In this document: positions 39,422-48,409 of the stretch, piece after piece
Layout: every line of letters begins with the position of its first letter
How positions within the stretch are numbered: the first letter of the stretch is position 1
Origin: Cobetia crustatorum
Lineage (GTDB): Bacteria > Pseudomonadota > Gammaproteobacteria > Pseudomonadales > Halomonadaceae
Length of the DNA: 64,000 nucleotides
Direction: 5' to 3'
Assembly (NCBI RefSeq): GCF_000591415.1
Contig: NZ_JEMF01000025.1
Span: 1-64,000, forward strand
Made by a program: the position numbers and the translations under genes
Notes under the pieces: model-generated
What the model was told of the DNA's origin: nothing
Seen by the model: the letters and a program-made list of their open reading frames with translations, nothing else
The model's database searches: none

Positions 39422-40744
39422 ATGCAGACACACTTCAGCGAAGCCGCACTCGCCAAGCCGCACATCCAGAAGGCCGACAAGGTGCTGCGTAGCTGTGTTC
39501 ACTGTGGCTTCTGCAATGCCACCTGCCCGACTTATCAGTTGCTGGGCGACGAGCGCGACGGACCGCGTGGACGTATCTATCTGATCAAACAGCTGCTGGA
39601 GAGCGATCCCGACAGCGCAGAGGCAAGCGAACGTCAACGCGCATCACAGGTGACGCGCGAGACACAGTTGCACCTGGATCGCTGTCTGAGCTGCCGCAGC
39701 TGCGAGACGACCTGCCCTTCCGGCGTCGAGTATCACAAGCTGTTGGATATCGGCCGCCATGAACTCGAACGTCGCGTCAGCCGACCGTGGCATGAACGAC
39801 TGCTGCGCACCGGTTTGCGCCATGCGCTAGTTGAGCCCACGCGCTTCAAGGCGCTGTTGGCGCTGGGCGTGCGCTTTCGACCACTCGCACCCGCCTCGTT
39901 GGCTGATAAAATTCCTGTGCCAGACCATCACTCATCGGTGGCGCGGCCCTCGCCACAGCGTCATTCCCGACAGGTGTTGATACTAGAGGGCTGTGTCCAA
40001 CCCAGCCTTTCGCCAAACACCAATGCCGCCACGGCACGCGTGCTGGACCGCTTCGGCATCGGTGTCGCCTCCGTAAAAGAAGCCGGTTGCTGCGGGGCCA
40101 TCGACTACCATCTCAACGCTCAGCAGGCGGGTCGGGCACGCATGCGCACCAATATCGATGCCTGGTGGCCAGCGATTGAAGCTGGTGCCGAGAGCATCGT
40201 GCAGACTGCCAGCGGCTGCGGTGCCTTCGTCAAGGAGTACGGTGAGATGCTCGCCGATGATCCTGACTATGCCGAGCGAGCAGCACGGGTTAGCGCACTG
40301 GCCAAGGACATTGTCGAGGTCTTGGATGCTGCAGTGAGCACTGCCGCAGCAGATAAGGCATCCGCCGATCACTCACACAATATGCTACTGCTAAATGCAG
40401 CGACGAGCGGCAAGAAGACACTGGCCTTCCACTGTCCCTGCACGCTGCAACACGCTCAGCAGCTTGGCGGCAAGACAGAAGCGCTGTTGAGCAGGCTCGG
40501 CTTCAACATTGCTCCCGTGGCGGAGGGTCATCTGTGCTGCGGGTCTGCCGGCACCTACTCCGTCACCCAGCCGCAGTTGTCACACCAGCTTCGAGACCGC
40601 AAGCTGGATGCACTGGAAGCCAGTGGTGCCACGACATTCGTGACCGCCAACATTGGTTGCCAGACGCATCTCAATGGTGCCGGACGAATGCCGGTACGCC
40701 ACTGGATCGAACTGGTGGATGAAGCACTGTCCACCACACCCTGA
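39422..40744 (+). CDS. glcF: Glycolate oxidase iron-sulfur subunit GlcF
   Basis: A 440-residue electron-transfer subunit. Two [4Fe-4S] ferredoxin motifs are near the N-terminus, CVHCGFCNATCP and CLSCRSCETTCP. Two CCG domains follow (EAGCCGAIDYH and HLCCGSAGTYS), as in GlpC/HdrB-like proteins. It passes electrons from the flavin subunits to the quinone pool. AAGGAAGG precedes the ATG. Confidence 0.94.
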   Translation: MQTHFSEAALAKPHIQKADKVLRSCVHCGFCNATCPTYQLLGDERDGPRGRIYLIKQLLESDPDSAEASERQRASQVTRETQLHLDRCLSCRSCETTCPSGVEYHKLLDIGRHELERRVSRPWHERLLRTGLRHALVEPTRFKALLALGVRFRPLAPASLADKIPVPDHHSSVARPSPQRHSRQVLILEGCVQPSLSPNTNAATARVLDRFGIGVASVKEAGCCGAIDYHLNAQQAGRARMRTNIDAWWPAIEAGAESIVQTASGCGAFVKEYGEMLADDPDYAERAARVSALAKDIVEVLDAAVSTAAADKASADHSHNMLLLNAATSGKKTLAFHCPCTLQHAQQLGGKTEALLSRLGFNIAPVAEGHLCCGSAGTYSVTQPQLSHQLRDRKLDALEASGATTFVTANIGCQTHLNGAGRMPVRHWIELVDEALSTTP

Positions 40745-40801
40745 GTCATATTTGACACTCCTTATCCATCAAGACCATCCATCAAGACGAAAGGAAGCTC
40801 C

Positions 40802-41209
40802 ATGATCACTCGCCACGTACTGACCCTCGACGACGTCAACCTCATGCTGGAGGGCGCACAGAAAGAAGCCGATACCAACGGCTGGGCAGTCTCCATCGCC
40901 GTCGCTGATGATGGCGGCCATCCGATGGGCTTGCGGCGTCTCGATAATACTCCGGCGATGACCGGCCACTTTGCGCTGCAGAAAGCCAAGAGCGCTGCGT
41001 TGGGTCGCCGCGAGACTCAGCTATTTGAAGACTCCATCAATGGAGGGCGCACAGCATTCCTGTCAGCACCGGAACTCGAAGGCATGCTGGGCGGCGGTGT
41101 ACCCGTCATGGTGGAAGGCCAGATCGCCGGCAGCATCGGTGTCTCAGGCGTGAAGCCGGAGCAAGATGCACAGATCGCCAAGGCTGGTGTGGCAGCACTC
41201 GGACTCTAA
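40802..41209 (+). CDS. glcG: GlcG/HbpS-family protein
   Basis: A 135-residue protein of the GlcG/HbpS (DUF336) family, with SIAVADDGGHPMGLRRLD and the C-terminal GGVPVMVEGQIAGSIGVSG. It is a frequent last gene of glc operons; the function is unsettled and may involve heme or cofactor binding. AAAGGAAGC precedes the ATG. A terminator follows 37 bases after the stop. Confidence 0.9.
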   Translation: MITRHVLTLDDVNLMLEGAQKEADTNGWAVSIAVADDGGHPMGLRRLDNTPAMTGHFALQKAKSAALGRRETQLFEDSINGGRTAFLSAPELEGMLGGGVPVMVEGQIAGSIGVSGVKPEQDAQIAKAGVAALGL

Positions 41210-41246
41210 CTCTCAGGCCTGGCCTGCCATTCGTCAGGCTGGCAGT

Positions 41247-41290
41247 AAAAAGGATCAGCATGCTGAAGGAATGGCACGCTGGTCCTTTTT
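41247..41290. terminator. Bidirectional terminator, glcG / LysR
   Basis: AAAAAGGATCAGC pairs with GCTGGTCCTTTTT, giving A and T tracts on either side. It lies between two convergent genes. Confidence 0.75.
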
Positions 41291-41302
41291 GTGTGCTCAT
41301 GC

Positions 41303-42175
41303 CTATCTCGGCATGCCCGCGATCACCGCATCCATGAAAGCCCTGAGCTTGTCAGACTGCTGAATGCGCTGAGGGTAGAGCATGTAAATACTGTGCGGTA
41401 CACCTTCTTCGGCTTCCAGCACCCGAACCAGACGCCCATCGGCCAGTTCACGATCCACCAGATATTCGGCAACGCGGATGATGCCACCGTCGGCCAGTGC
41501 CTGCTGCTTCAGCAAGCGATGATCATTGACGGCCAAGCCACCGCTGACGACTACCTCACCGTTGGCCATCGTCCAATGGGCGTGCCCCGTCCAGCGCAGA
41601 CAGCGATGCGCGGTGAGATCCGACGACTGATGAGGCGTGCCATGAACCGCCAGATAGCCGGTCGAGGCACAACAACAGTGAGCATAGTCGAGTAGATGCC
41701 GCGCAATCATGTTGTCCGGCGGCTGACGCGTGGCGCGAAACGCCACATCAAAGGGTTCCCGGGTCAGATCATGACTTTCATAACTGACGTCGAGGCGAAT
41801 CTCCAGTGCCGGATGACGCACCTGAAAATCACGACAGATGGCCATCAGATAACGTTCGGCAAACAACACCGGCGCGGTAATCCGCAGCACACCACTGAAG
41901 CTGTGGCGCTCATGTTCGAGGTCGCGCTCCAATGCCAGTAGCTCGCTTTGCACACCGCGCATGCGCAAACGAATGCGCTCACCCTCCTCGGTCAAACGCA
42001 CGGCCCGGGTAGTACGAATCAATAGAGGTGCGCCCATCTCTCGCTCCAGCCGGCGCACTTGCTCGGAGAGATAACCTCGTGAAATACCCAGCACCTCTGC
42101 TGCACGGGTGAAATTCAGGGATTCTGCTACCTGGGCGAACAACATCAGGCGCTCCATCTTCTTGTGCTGCTGCAT
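41303..42175 (-). CDS. LysR-family regulator, next to aldo-keto reductase
   Basis: A 290-residue LysR protein. The N-terminal helix-turn-helix reads LNFTRAAEVLGISRGYLSEQ, a Ser/Gly-rich variant of the usual SQPALS wording. The effector domain resembles the CrgA/AaeR-like subgroup (FSGVLRITAPVLFAERYL). CAGGAGCCTGC gives a good ribosome site before ATG 42175. It is divergent from the aldo-keto reductase gene, and a dyad in the intergenic space suits its binding. Confidence 0.9.
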   Translation of the reverse strand: MQQHKKMERLMLFAQVAESLNFTRAAEVLGISRGYLSEQVRRLEREMGAPLLIRTTRAVRLTEEGERIRLRMRGVQSELLALERDLEHERHSFSGVLRITAPVLFAERYLMAICRDFQVRHPALEIRLDVSYESHDLTREPFDVAFRATRQPPDNMIARHLLDYAHCCCASTGYLAVHGTPHQSSDLTAHRCLRWTGHAHWTMANGEVVVSGGLAVNDHRLLKQQALADGGIIRVAEYLVDRELADGRLVRVLEAEEGVPHSIYMLYPQRIQQSDKLRAFMDAVIAGMPR

Positions 42176-42275
42176 GCAGGCTCCTGTCGTATGCTGATGT
42201 GCAGCCCCTTGCGAGCCAGTGGGCTGGCCTCACTCTAGCCTCTTTATCCTCTTTCTATACTAATGAGCTCGTGAT

Positions 42276-42299
42276 GATTGTCTGTTATAGCAAACAATC
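42276..42299. promoter_or_regulatory. Candidate LysR operator, lysR / aldo-keto reductase
   Basis: GATTGT and ACAATC flank an inner TG...CA pair, giving GATTGTnTG-N6-CAnACAATC, a 24-base dyad containing the T-N11-A core of LysR sites. It lies about 100 bases before the lysR start and 140 before the reductase start. Confidence 0.55.
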
Positions 42300-42440
42300 T
42301 ATTCGCTGAGCGCGGCTTATCAGTGCCTGTCTGGCAACCTAAACTGACATGGATAACCGGTGCGTAGTGCATCGGCCCTGCTCATCGATAGCACCACTTG
42401 GCTTGACCAAGTCAGGTGACGTGTCAGAAGGGATTCCCTC

Positions 42441-43469
42441 ATGAGTTATACCCCCGCCAATGATCGTTACGAGCGCATGCAGTATCAGCGCTGTGGCAAG
42501 AGCGGTCTCAAGCTTCCGCGCCTGTCACTGGGGCTGTGGCACAACTTTGGTCACAACAGTCACGAAGACAATGCCCGTGCCATCTGCCGCACTGCCTTCG
42601 ATCACGGTATCACCCACTTTGACCTGGCCAATAATTATGGCCCGCCGCCGGGCAGCGCCGAAGAGATGTTCGGTCGCATGCTCAAGCGCGACTTCGCTGG
42701 TTACCGCGATGAGCTAGTGATTTCCAGCAAGGCAGGGTATCGCATGTGGCCTGGCCCTTATGGCGAGTGGGGTAGCCGCAAGTATCTGTTGTCGAGCCTC
42801 GATCAGAGCCTCAAGCGTATGGATCTCGACTATGTCGATATCTTCTACTCCCACCGTTTCGACCCGGACACTCCGCTGGAAGAAACGATGGGCGCGCTGG
42901 ATAGCGCGGTGCGTTCCGGCAAGGCACTGTATGCCGGCATCTCCTCCTATAACGCCCAACGCACCCGCGAGGCCGCAGCCATCCTGCGCGAGCTGGGTAC
43001 GCCGTGCATCATCCATCAGCCCAGTTACTCGATGATCAATCGCTGGATCGAGGACGATGGCCTGCTGGACACTCTTGATGATGAAGGTATGGGGTCCATC
43101 GTGTTCTCGCCATTGGCGCAGGGCGTGCTGACCGGCAAGTATCTCGGTGGCATCCCCGAAGATAGCCGCCTGGCACGGGGCGGAGCGCTCAAGGATAGTC
43201 ACCTGAGTGAGGATAACCTTGCGCGAGTCCGTGCCTTGAACGAGATTGCCGAACGGCGTGACCAGTCGCTCGCGCAGATGGCACTCGCCTGGGCACTGCG
43301 CGGCAATCGCGTCACCACAGCATTGATCGGCGCAAGCCGCCCAGAACAGGTCACCGATTGCGTGAAGGCACTTGATCACCTTGAATTCAGCCAAGCGGAA
43401 CTCGATGAGATTGATCGCTACGCCGTTGATGGCGATGTCAATCTATGGGCGCGCTCCTCAGATGCTTGA
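42441..43469 (+). CDS. Aldo/keto reductase, YghZ/MgrA (Gpr) type
   Basis: A 342-residue NADPH-dependent aldo-keto reductase. The catalytic tetrad is visible as D and Y in THFDLANNYGPPPGSAE, K in VISSKAGY, and H in DIFYSHRFDP. MWPGPYGEWGSRKYLLSS is specific to the YghZ group, which reduces L-glyceraldehyde 3-phosphate and methylglyoxal. Its role is probably aldehyde detoxification. It is divergently controlled with a LysR gene. The ATG at 42441 lacks a strong ribosome site but fits homologous N-termini. Confidence 0.9.
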   Translation: MSYTPANDRYERMQYQRCGKSGLKLPRLSLGLWHNFGHNSHEDNARAICRTAFDHGITHFDLANNYGPPPGSAEEMFGRMLKRDFAGYRDELVISSKAGYRMWPGPYGEWGSRKYLLSSLDQSLKRMDLDYVDIFYSHRFDPDTPLEETMGALDSAVRSGKALYAGISSYNAQRTREAAAILRELGTPCIIHQPSYSMINRWIEDDGLLDTLDDEGMGSIVFSPLAQGVLTGKYLGGIPEDSRLARGGALKDSHLSEDNLARVRALNEIAERRDQSLAQMALAWALRGNRVTTALIGASRPEQVTDCVKALDHLEFSQAELDEIDRYAVDGDVNLWARSSDA

Positions 43470-43525
43470 GACGTGTGACTTTAGGGCTGAAGCCCAGATC
43501 GAGTAGAAATAGTACTCTGACACAC

Positions 43526-43562
43526 AAACGCCGCCTCTGAGTGATCAGAAGGCGGGCGTTTT
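43526..43562. terminator. Bidirectional terminator, aldo-keto reductase / xylB
   Basis: AAACGCC and GGCGTTT form the outer stem with GCCT/AGGC inside and a single G bulge. T4 lies on the right side. It separates convergent genes. Confidence 0.65.
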
Positions 43563-43574
43563 ACGAGAGTCACA

Positions 43575-45086
43575 TCAATCTACCGTGGCACCTACTGCAA
43601 TACCATGCACCTCTTCCAGCAACGTGCGGTAGCGGGTGTAACCGCTGCGATAGTCAGCGACGCCAGCGGCTTCAGGCAAGGTCCGCGTGGAGAGGTCCAG
43701 TATCACCCATCGCTCACATAAACCATTCAGCGTCACCTCATTACCCTGCTGCAGCCCCAAGCACCAGGCAGCCTGAATCGCCGCACCCAGCGCAGCCGCT
43801 TCTGAGACCTGCGGGCAAACCACCTCGACATTGAGAATATCGGCCAGCATCTGTCGCCATAGCGGACTCTTGGCACCACCACCCACCACGCGAATCTGGC
43901 GCGCATTGGCCCCCAATGGCCCGAGGCATTCAAGCGCGTAACGTAGCCCGTAACTGGCACCTTCCATGGTCGCCCGGCACAAATTCGCGGGTGTGGTGTT
44001 ACGACTGTCGAGGCAGTGGAAGCTAGCCTCAGCACGCGGCAACATCGGCACACGCTCGCCATTGAAGAACGGCAATACCTGCACGCCCTGCGCACCGCGC
44101 GGTGAGCTTGCCACCTGAGCAGAGAAAGCCGTGATATCAAGGTCAAACATCTCACGCACTCGCGTAGTGGCCGAGGTGACATTCATGGTGCACACCAGCG
44201 GTAGCCAGCCACCATCGCTTGAACTGAAGCTCGCTACCTGCGAATCACATCCATCAGGATAGTCAGTGGACCAGGCACAGACTGTGCCCGAGGTGCCCAT
44301 GCTCAGTGTCACGCGCCCCGGCGCAATATTGCCGGTACCGATGGCACTCATCATGTTGTCGCCACCACCGCTGGAGACAATCACATCCTCGCGTAGGCCA
44401 AACCGCGCAGCGATCTCTGAGCGTATCCGCCCTGCCGGCGCATGCGACTCGATTATCCTCGGCAGCACGCGGCGCGCATCCAGTTCCGGTGCAATGAGAT
44501 GGAAGATTTCCTGATGCCATTGCTGGCGACGAGTATCGAAATAGCCCGTACCGGAGGCATCACCGCGCTCGGTAACGCGCTCACCGGTCAGCCAGAAATT
44601 GAGGTAGTCGTGAGGCAGTAGCAACGTTGCAATCTGCTGGTATAGCTCAGGATGCTGCTCCCGCAGCCAAGCGACCTTGGAAGCCGTATAGCCAGTTTGC
44701 AGCACGAGCCCGAGCGCATCGAGGCAGCCACGCTCACCGCCAAGCGCCTCAATAAGTGCAGCGTTATGCTCGCTGGTTTCAGTATCGCACCACAGCTTGG
44801 CAGGATAGAGTGGCATGCCGTCTGCACCTAGCGCGACCATGCCATGCTGCTGACCGGAGACACCGATGGCTTGAATGTGTTGCGGGTCAATCTGACCTGC
44901 CGCCAAGGCATCATCAAAGGCACCTTCCAGTGCACGAATCCAGTCAGCAGGGTCCTGCTCACGCCGACCGTTCGCGCCTTCGTGCAGCTCATGGCTGCGC
45001 TGCCCCTGGGCGACGATTCGGCCAAGGGCTGGATCAAGAATCACGACCTTGGTGCTCTGAGTGCCACAATCCACACCTACCAACAT
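43575..45086 (-). CDS. xylB: Xylulokinase
   Basis: A 503-residue FGGY-family sugar kinase. MLVGVDCGTQSTK is the phosphate-1 loop, AIGVSGQQHGMVAL is typical of xylulokinase, and SMGTSGTVCAWS and VVGGGAKSPLWRQMLADI form the ATP site. It phosphorylates D-xylulose, the product of arabitol or xylitol oxidation, for the pentose phosphate pathway. ATG 45086 has GGGAGAGGG upstream. It is the last gene of the polyol locus, 43 bases beyond the mannitol dehydrogenase stop. Confidence 0.92.
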   Translation of the reverse strand: MLVGVDCGTQSTKVVILDPALGRIVAQGQRSHELHEGANGRREQDPADWIRALEGAFDDALAAGQIDPQHIQAIGVSGQQHGMVALGADGMPLYPAKLWCDTETSEHNAALIEALGGERGCLDALGLVLQTGYTASKVAWLREQHPELYQQIATLLLPHDYLNFWLTGERVTERGDASGTGYFDTRRQQWHQEIFHLIAPELDARRVLPRIIESHAPAGRIRSEIAARFGLREDVIVSSGGGDNMMSAIGTGNIAPGRVTLSMGTSGTVCAWSTDYPDGCDSQVASFSSSDGGWLPLVCTMNVTSATTRVREMFDLDITAFSAQVASSPRGAQGVQVLPFFNGERVPMLPRAEASFHCLDSRNTTPANLCRATMEGASYGLRYALECLGPLGANARQIRVVGGGAKSPLWRQMLADILNVEVVCPQVSEAAALGAAIQAAWCLGLQQGNEVTLNGLCERWVILDLSTRTLPEAAGVADYRSGYTRYRTLLEEVHGIAVGATVD

Positions 45087-45129
45087 GTGCCCTCTCCCTG
45101 TTCGATTTGAAAGCAAGCGCTCAGACAGG

Positions 45130-46719
45130 CTAGCTGACAGACACCATCAGGCGCTCGAGAGTCACACGTGCACCCAGCTGATGTAGGTCATTGAGCACCA
45201 CGCTATAAGCCTCGGCAAAGCGCGGTACAGCCGCCAGATCACCAAACAGATCCTGCTGCTCAAGGAAGGCTAATGGGTGAGACTTTTGCGTCAGCGCGAT
45301 ACGCGTCAGTCGCTCGCTCAAGCGATCAACCACCGTGATAGCCTCACCTTGCTCATCCACACCTTCGGCATAACGCGCCCAGCTAGCAATGATGGCAGCG
45401 CACAGGCGCACATCGCCTTCGGTAGCCAGCTGCTGACGGACCACCGGCACCAGCCACTTGGGGATGCGGTCCGAGGACTCGGCACATAGCCGTGCGAGCG
45501 TATCGCGAATATTCGGATTGGCGAAGCGCTCTATCAGCGTACGCTTATAGGCAGCAAGGTCTACCCCGGGCAATGGACTCAGCGTCGGTGTGGCTTCACG
45601 TTCCATATAGGCGAGCAGAAAGTCGATGAAGAGAGGGTCTTGGCAAACCTCATGTGCATAGCGAAAACCGGTGAGATAGCCAAAGTAGGTCAAGGCCTGA
45701 TGGCTGGCATTGAGCAGGCGCAGCTTCATCAGCTCATAGGGCACAACATCGTCGACCAACTGAACACCCACTTTTTCAAACGCTGGACGACGCTCGGCAT
45801 GTACACCGCCTTCGCCCCTACTGCCAGTGCTGCCAAAGTGATCTTCCAACACCCACTGGGTGAACGGCTCACAGGTAACTGGCCAGCGGTCGGCCACCCC
45901 GAACGATGACTCCAGTAGCGCAATATCTTCCGGCGTGGTGACGGGCGTTATGCGATCCACCATCGAATTGGGGAAGCTGACGTCACTCGCGATCCAAGGA
46001 CCCAACTCGCTAGCCTTGGCATTACTGCCAGCACTGCTCTGCGCATCCAATGCTTGGGCATGCGCGACAAACATGCGCCGCGCTACATCGCCATTCCCCT
46101 GAATGTTGTCGCACGACATGATGGTGAAAGGCGCGATGCCGCGCTGACGGCGGCGAACCAGTGCTTCGATGACCAGTCCGAAAGTGGTTTGCGGCCGTGT
46201 CGGATTGGCCAGGTCATGCACGACGGCAGGTGCATCCACGTCATAGTCGCCGGTGATCTGGTGGAAATTGTAGCCGCCTTCCGTCACGGTCAGCGAGACG
46301 ATACGAATTGCGGGATCACACAGGCGCTCGATAACGGCCTCTGGGTCATCCGGTGCGAACAGATAATCGATCATGCTGCCGATTACCCGTGCGTCGATAC
46401 GCCCATCCGAGTGCTTGACCATCAGTGTGAACAGATAGTCTTGAGCCGCCAGTGCCTCCTGCATGCGCCGATCACCGGGCATCGCGCCAACACCCACGAT
46501 ACCCCAATCATGTGCCTCACCCTGGTTCATCAACTGATCTAGATACATGGCTTGATGAGCGCGATGAAAGCCACCGACACCAAAGTGCACGATCCCGGCG
46601 GTGAGCCTGCGACGATCATACCCCGGCAGCGCAATGCTGTTGTTCAGCCCCTGTGGCTTATCCAGCACTGCTTGAGTCAGGGACACACAAGCAGAAGGTG
46701 TAGATGTCGACACCGCCAT
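45130..46719 (-). CDS. Mannitol/polyol 2-dehydrogenase (long-chain family)
   Basis: A 529-residue long-chain polyol dehydrogenase. It has the NAD(P) site IVHFGVGGFHRAHQAMYLD, the family signature region TVTEGGYNF, SCDNIQGNG, and the catalytic lysine region KLRLLNASHQALTY. It oxidises D-mannitol to fructose and often D-arabitol to D-xylulose. It is about 35 residues longer than usual because of Ser/Gly-rich inserts (QSSAGSNAKASE and GSTGSRGEGGVHAE). ATG 46719 follows AAGGAG. It lies between the P-loop kinase gene and xylB. Confidence 0.92.
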   Translation of the reverse strand: MAVSTSTPSACVSLTQAVLDKPQGLNNSIALPGYDRRRLTAGIVHFGVGGFHRAHQAMYLDQLMNQGEAHDWGIVGVGAMPGDRRMQEALAAQDYLFTLMVKHSDGRIDARVIGSMIDYLFAPDDPEAVIERLCDPAIRIVSLTVTEGGYNFHQITGDYDVDAPAVVHDLANPTRPQTTFGLVIEALVRRRQRGIAPFTIMSCDNIQGNGDVARRMFVAHAQALDAQSSAGSNAKASELGPWIASDVSFPNSMVDRITPVTTPEDIALLESSFGVADRWPVTCEPFTQWVLEDHFGSTGSRGEGGVHAERRPAFEKVGVQLVDDVVPYELMKLRLLNASHQALTYFGYLTGFRYAHEVCQDPLFIDFLLAYMEREATPTLSPLPGVDLAAYKRTLIERFANPNIRDTLARLCAESSDRIPKWLVPVVRQQLATEGDVRLCAAIIASWARYAEGVDEQGEAITVVDRLSERLTRIALTQKSHPLAFLEQQDLFGDLAAVPRFAEAYSVVLNDLHQLGARVTLERLMVSVS

Positions 46720-46786
46720 GATGGCACTCCTTGGGGCAATAAAGGCTATGAACAACAGCAAAGGCTGTAAACAACAGATAAGAGAA

Positions 46787-47497
46787 TCAAACCGACGGAG
46801 GCAGTACGTCTTCCCTGGCAATGGGTGTGTCTGCCAGACGCCAACGCCAATCGGCAGACCGCGAGGCAGTCTTGATCAGATGGGCGTTGAGCATGTCCTT
46901 ATGATGCGTGCGATCATGAGCACCACGCGCATCCTGCCCCATTTCCCGCCAACGGTTCAGTAGACGAGGAATCAGCACTTCATCCTCGATATCGAGAAAG
47001 ATACTCAGGTCGTATAGCGCCGAAAGCGTGTCCCACAAGGGGTGCTCCAACAGTAGATAGTTACCTTCTACCAGCACGATACGGTGATGGGATTCGACGA
47101 TACGCCCACCGGCGCGCGCCAGATCCAGCGGTCGGTCGAACACGGGCACAGCGACCGGGCCAGCATTCGCGCGCAGACGTATCAGGTCCTGACGCAGACC
47201 TTCAGCATCAAAGGTCTCTGGTGCGCCCTTGACGTCCAACAGCCCGCGCGGAGCAAGTACAGCATTGTCGAAGTGATAGCCGTCCATCGGCACCACCACT
47301 GCGATATCGGATTCCAGTGCATTCAATGCTTCGCACAGACGCTCAGAGAGCGTCGACTTGCCTGCCGCCGGCGGACCTGCCAGCGCCACGACCGTGCGTG
47401 GACGCTGACTACGGGCATGTTGAGCCAGTATGCGACTGGCCATATCACCAAGTTCCGGCACCATGTGGGCCAGACAAGAATTGGGTAAAGATGTCAC
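46787..47497 (-). CDS. P-loop sugar/nucleoside kinase of the uridine kinase-like group
   Basis: A 236-residue P-loop kinase with Walker A AGPPAAGKST, VPMDGYHFDN and LVEGNYLLL. It belongs to the group related to uridine and pantothenate kinases that also contains the fructose-transport kinase (FrcK type). In this locus the dehydrogenases make fructose, yet no ROK or PfkB fructokinase is present, so this enzyme may supply fructose phosphorylation. That role is inferred from context. It sits 59 bases after the short-chain dehydrogenase gene. Confidence 0.8.
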   Translation of the reverse strand: MTSLPNSCLAHMVPELGDMASRILAQHARSQRPRTVVALAGPPAAGKSTLSERLCEALNALESDIAVVVPMDGYHFDNAVLAPRGLLDVKGAPETFDAEGLRQDLIRLRANAGPVAVPVFDRPLDLARAGGRIVESHHRIVLVEGNYLLLEHPLWDTLSALYDLSIFLDIEDEVLIPRLLNRWREMGQDARGAHDRTHHKDMLNAHLIKTASRSADWRWRLADTPIAREDVLPPSV

Positions 47498-47556
47498 GTG
47501 GCTACCTCATTCATGGATGCACAACCTTGCAACAGGAGGGAACATGTTCCCCATCC

Positions 47557-48405
47557 TTAGCTCATCCAGTTGCCACCGTCGACATTGAGTGTCTGAGCAA
47601 CGACAAAATCGCTGTCCTCACAGGCCAGAAATACGGCAGCACCTGCATGGTCCTGCGGGCGCCCCATGCGCCCGAAAGGCACGGCCTCCCCGACCAAACG
47701 CTTTTTTTCACCGAGCGGTCGGTGCTCATGATGCGCAAATAGCGCGTCTACCTCATCCCACATCGGCGTATCCACGACACCAGGCGCAATACCATTGACG
47801 TTGATACCGTGCTTGATGAGATCGAGTCCGCAGGACTGAGTCAGGCTAATCACTGCTGCCTTGGAGGCGCAATAGGCACTGACCAGCGCTTCGCCGCGAC
47901 GTCCGGCCTGCGAGGCCATGTTGATGATGCGCCCTCCCTGACCACGATCTACCATGGTTCTGGCCACTGCCTGGAGGGTAAAAAATAGCCCCTCGACATT
48001 GACCGCCAGCATGGTGTGCAACATGCCTTCACTGACTTCCAGTACCGGCGCCATGTCAAAGACCGCAGCGTTATTGACCAGAATATCGATCGGCCCCAGC
48101 TGCGCCTGAACACACTCGATCATGCTCTGGCGCGAGACACTGGACGTGACATCCAACTCCACTGCCAGTACGCGGGCCTGCGACCCCTCCTGTTGACGCA
48201 ATGCCACTGCCGAGCGATTCGCACTCTCGATATCGATATCTGCCAACGCCACGCTGGCACCTTCCTGAACATAGCGCGTGGCAATCGCCAGACCAATCCC
48301 CCCGGCACCGCCCGTCACTACGGCCACCTTGCCGACCAGCTTGCGCGAGGGAATATCACGAGGTTGTTGAGCGCTATCGCTGGTGTGTGCTGTCATCTGG
48401 CTCAT
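47557..48405 (-). CDS. Short-chain polyol dehydrogenase (SmoS-like sorbitol dehydrogenase)
   Basis: A 282-residue SDR enzyme. It has the nucleotide motif TGGAGGIG, ADID for NAD preference, the NNAA motif and the catalytic Y-x3-K in SAYCASKAAVISL. INVNGIAPGVVDTPMWDEVD resembles SmoS, the NAD-dependent sorbitol (L-iditol) 2-dehydrogenase of Rhodobacter, which makes fructose from sorbitol. It lies 4 bases after the HAD gene, in the same order as known smo operons. Confidence 0.87.
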   Translation of the reverse strand: MSQMTAHTSDSAQQPRDIPSRKLVGKVAVVTGGAGGIGLAIATRYVQEGASVALADIDIESANRSAVALRQQEGSQARVLAVELDVTSSVSRQSMIECVQAQLGPIDILVNNAAVFDMAPVLEVSEGMLHTMLAVNVEGLFFTLQAVARTMVDRGQGGRIINMASQAGRRGEALVSAYCASKAAVISLTQSCGLDLIKHGINVNGIAPGVVDTPMWDEVDALFAHHEHRPLGEKKRLVGEAVPFGRMGRPQDHAGAAVFLACEDSDFVVAQTLNVDGGNWMS

Positions 48406-48409
48406 GCGA

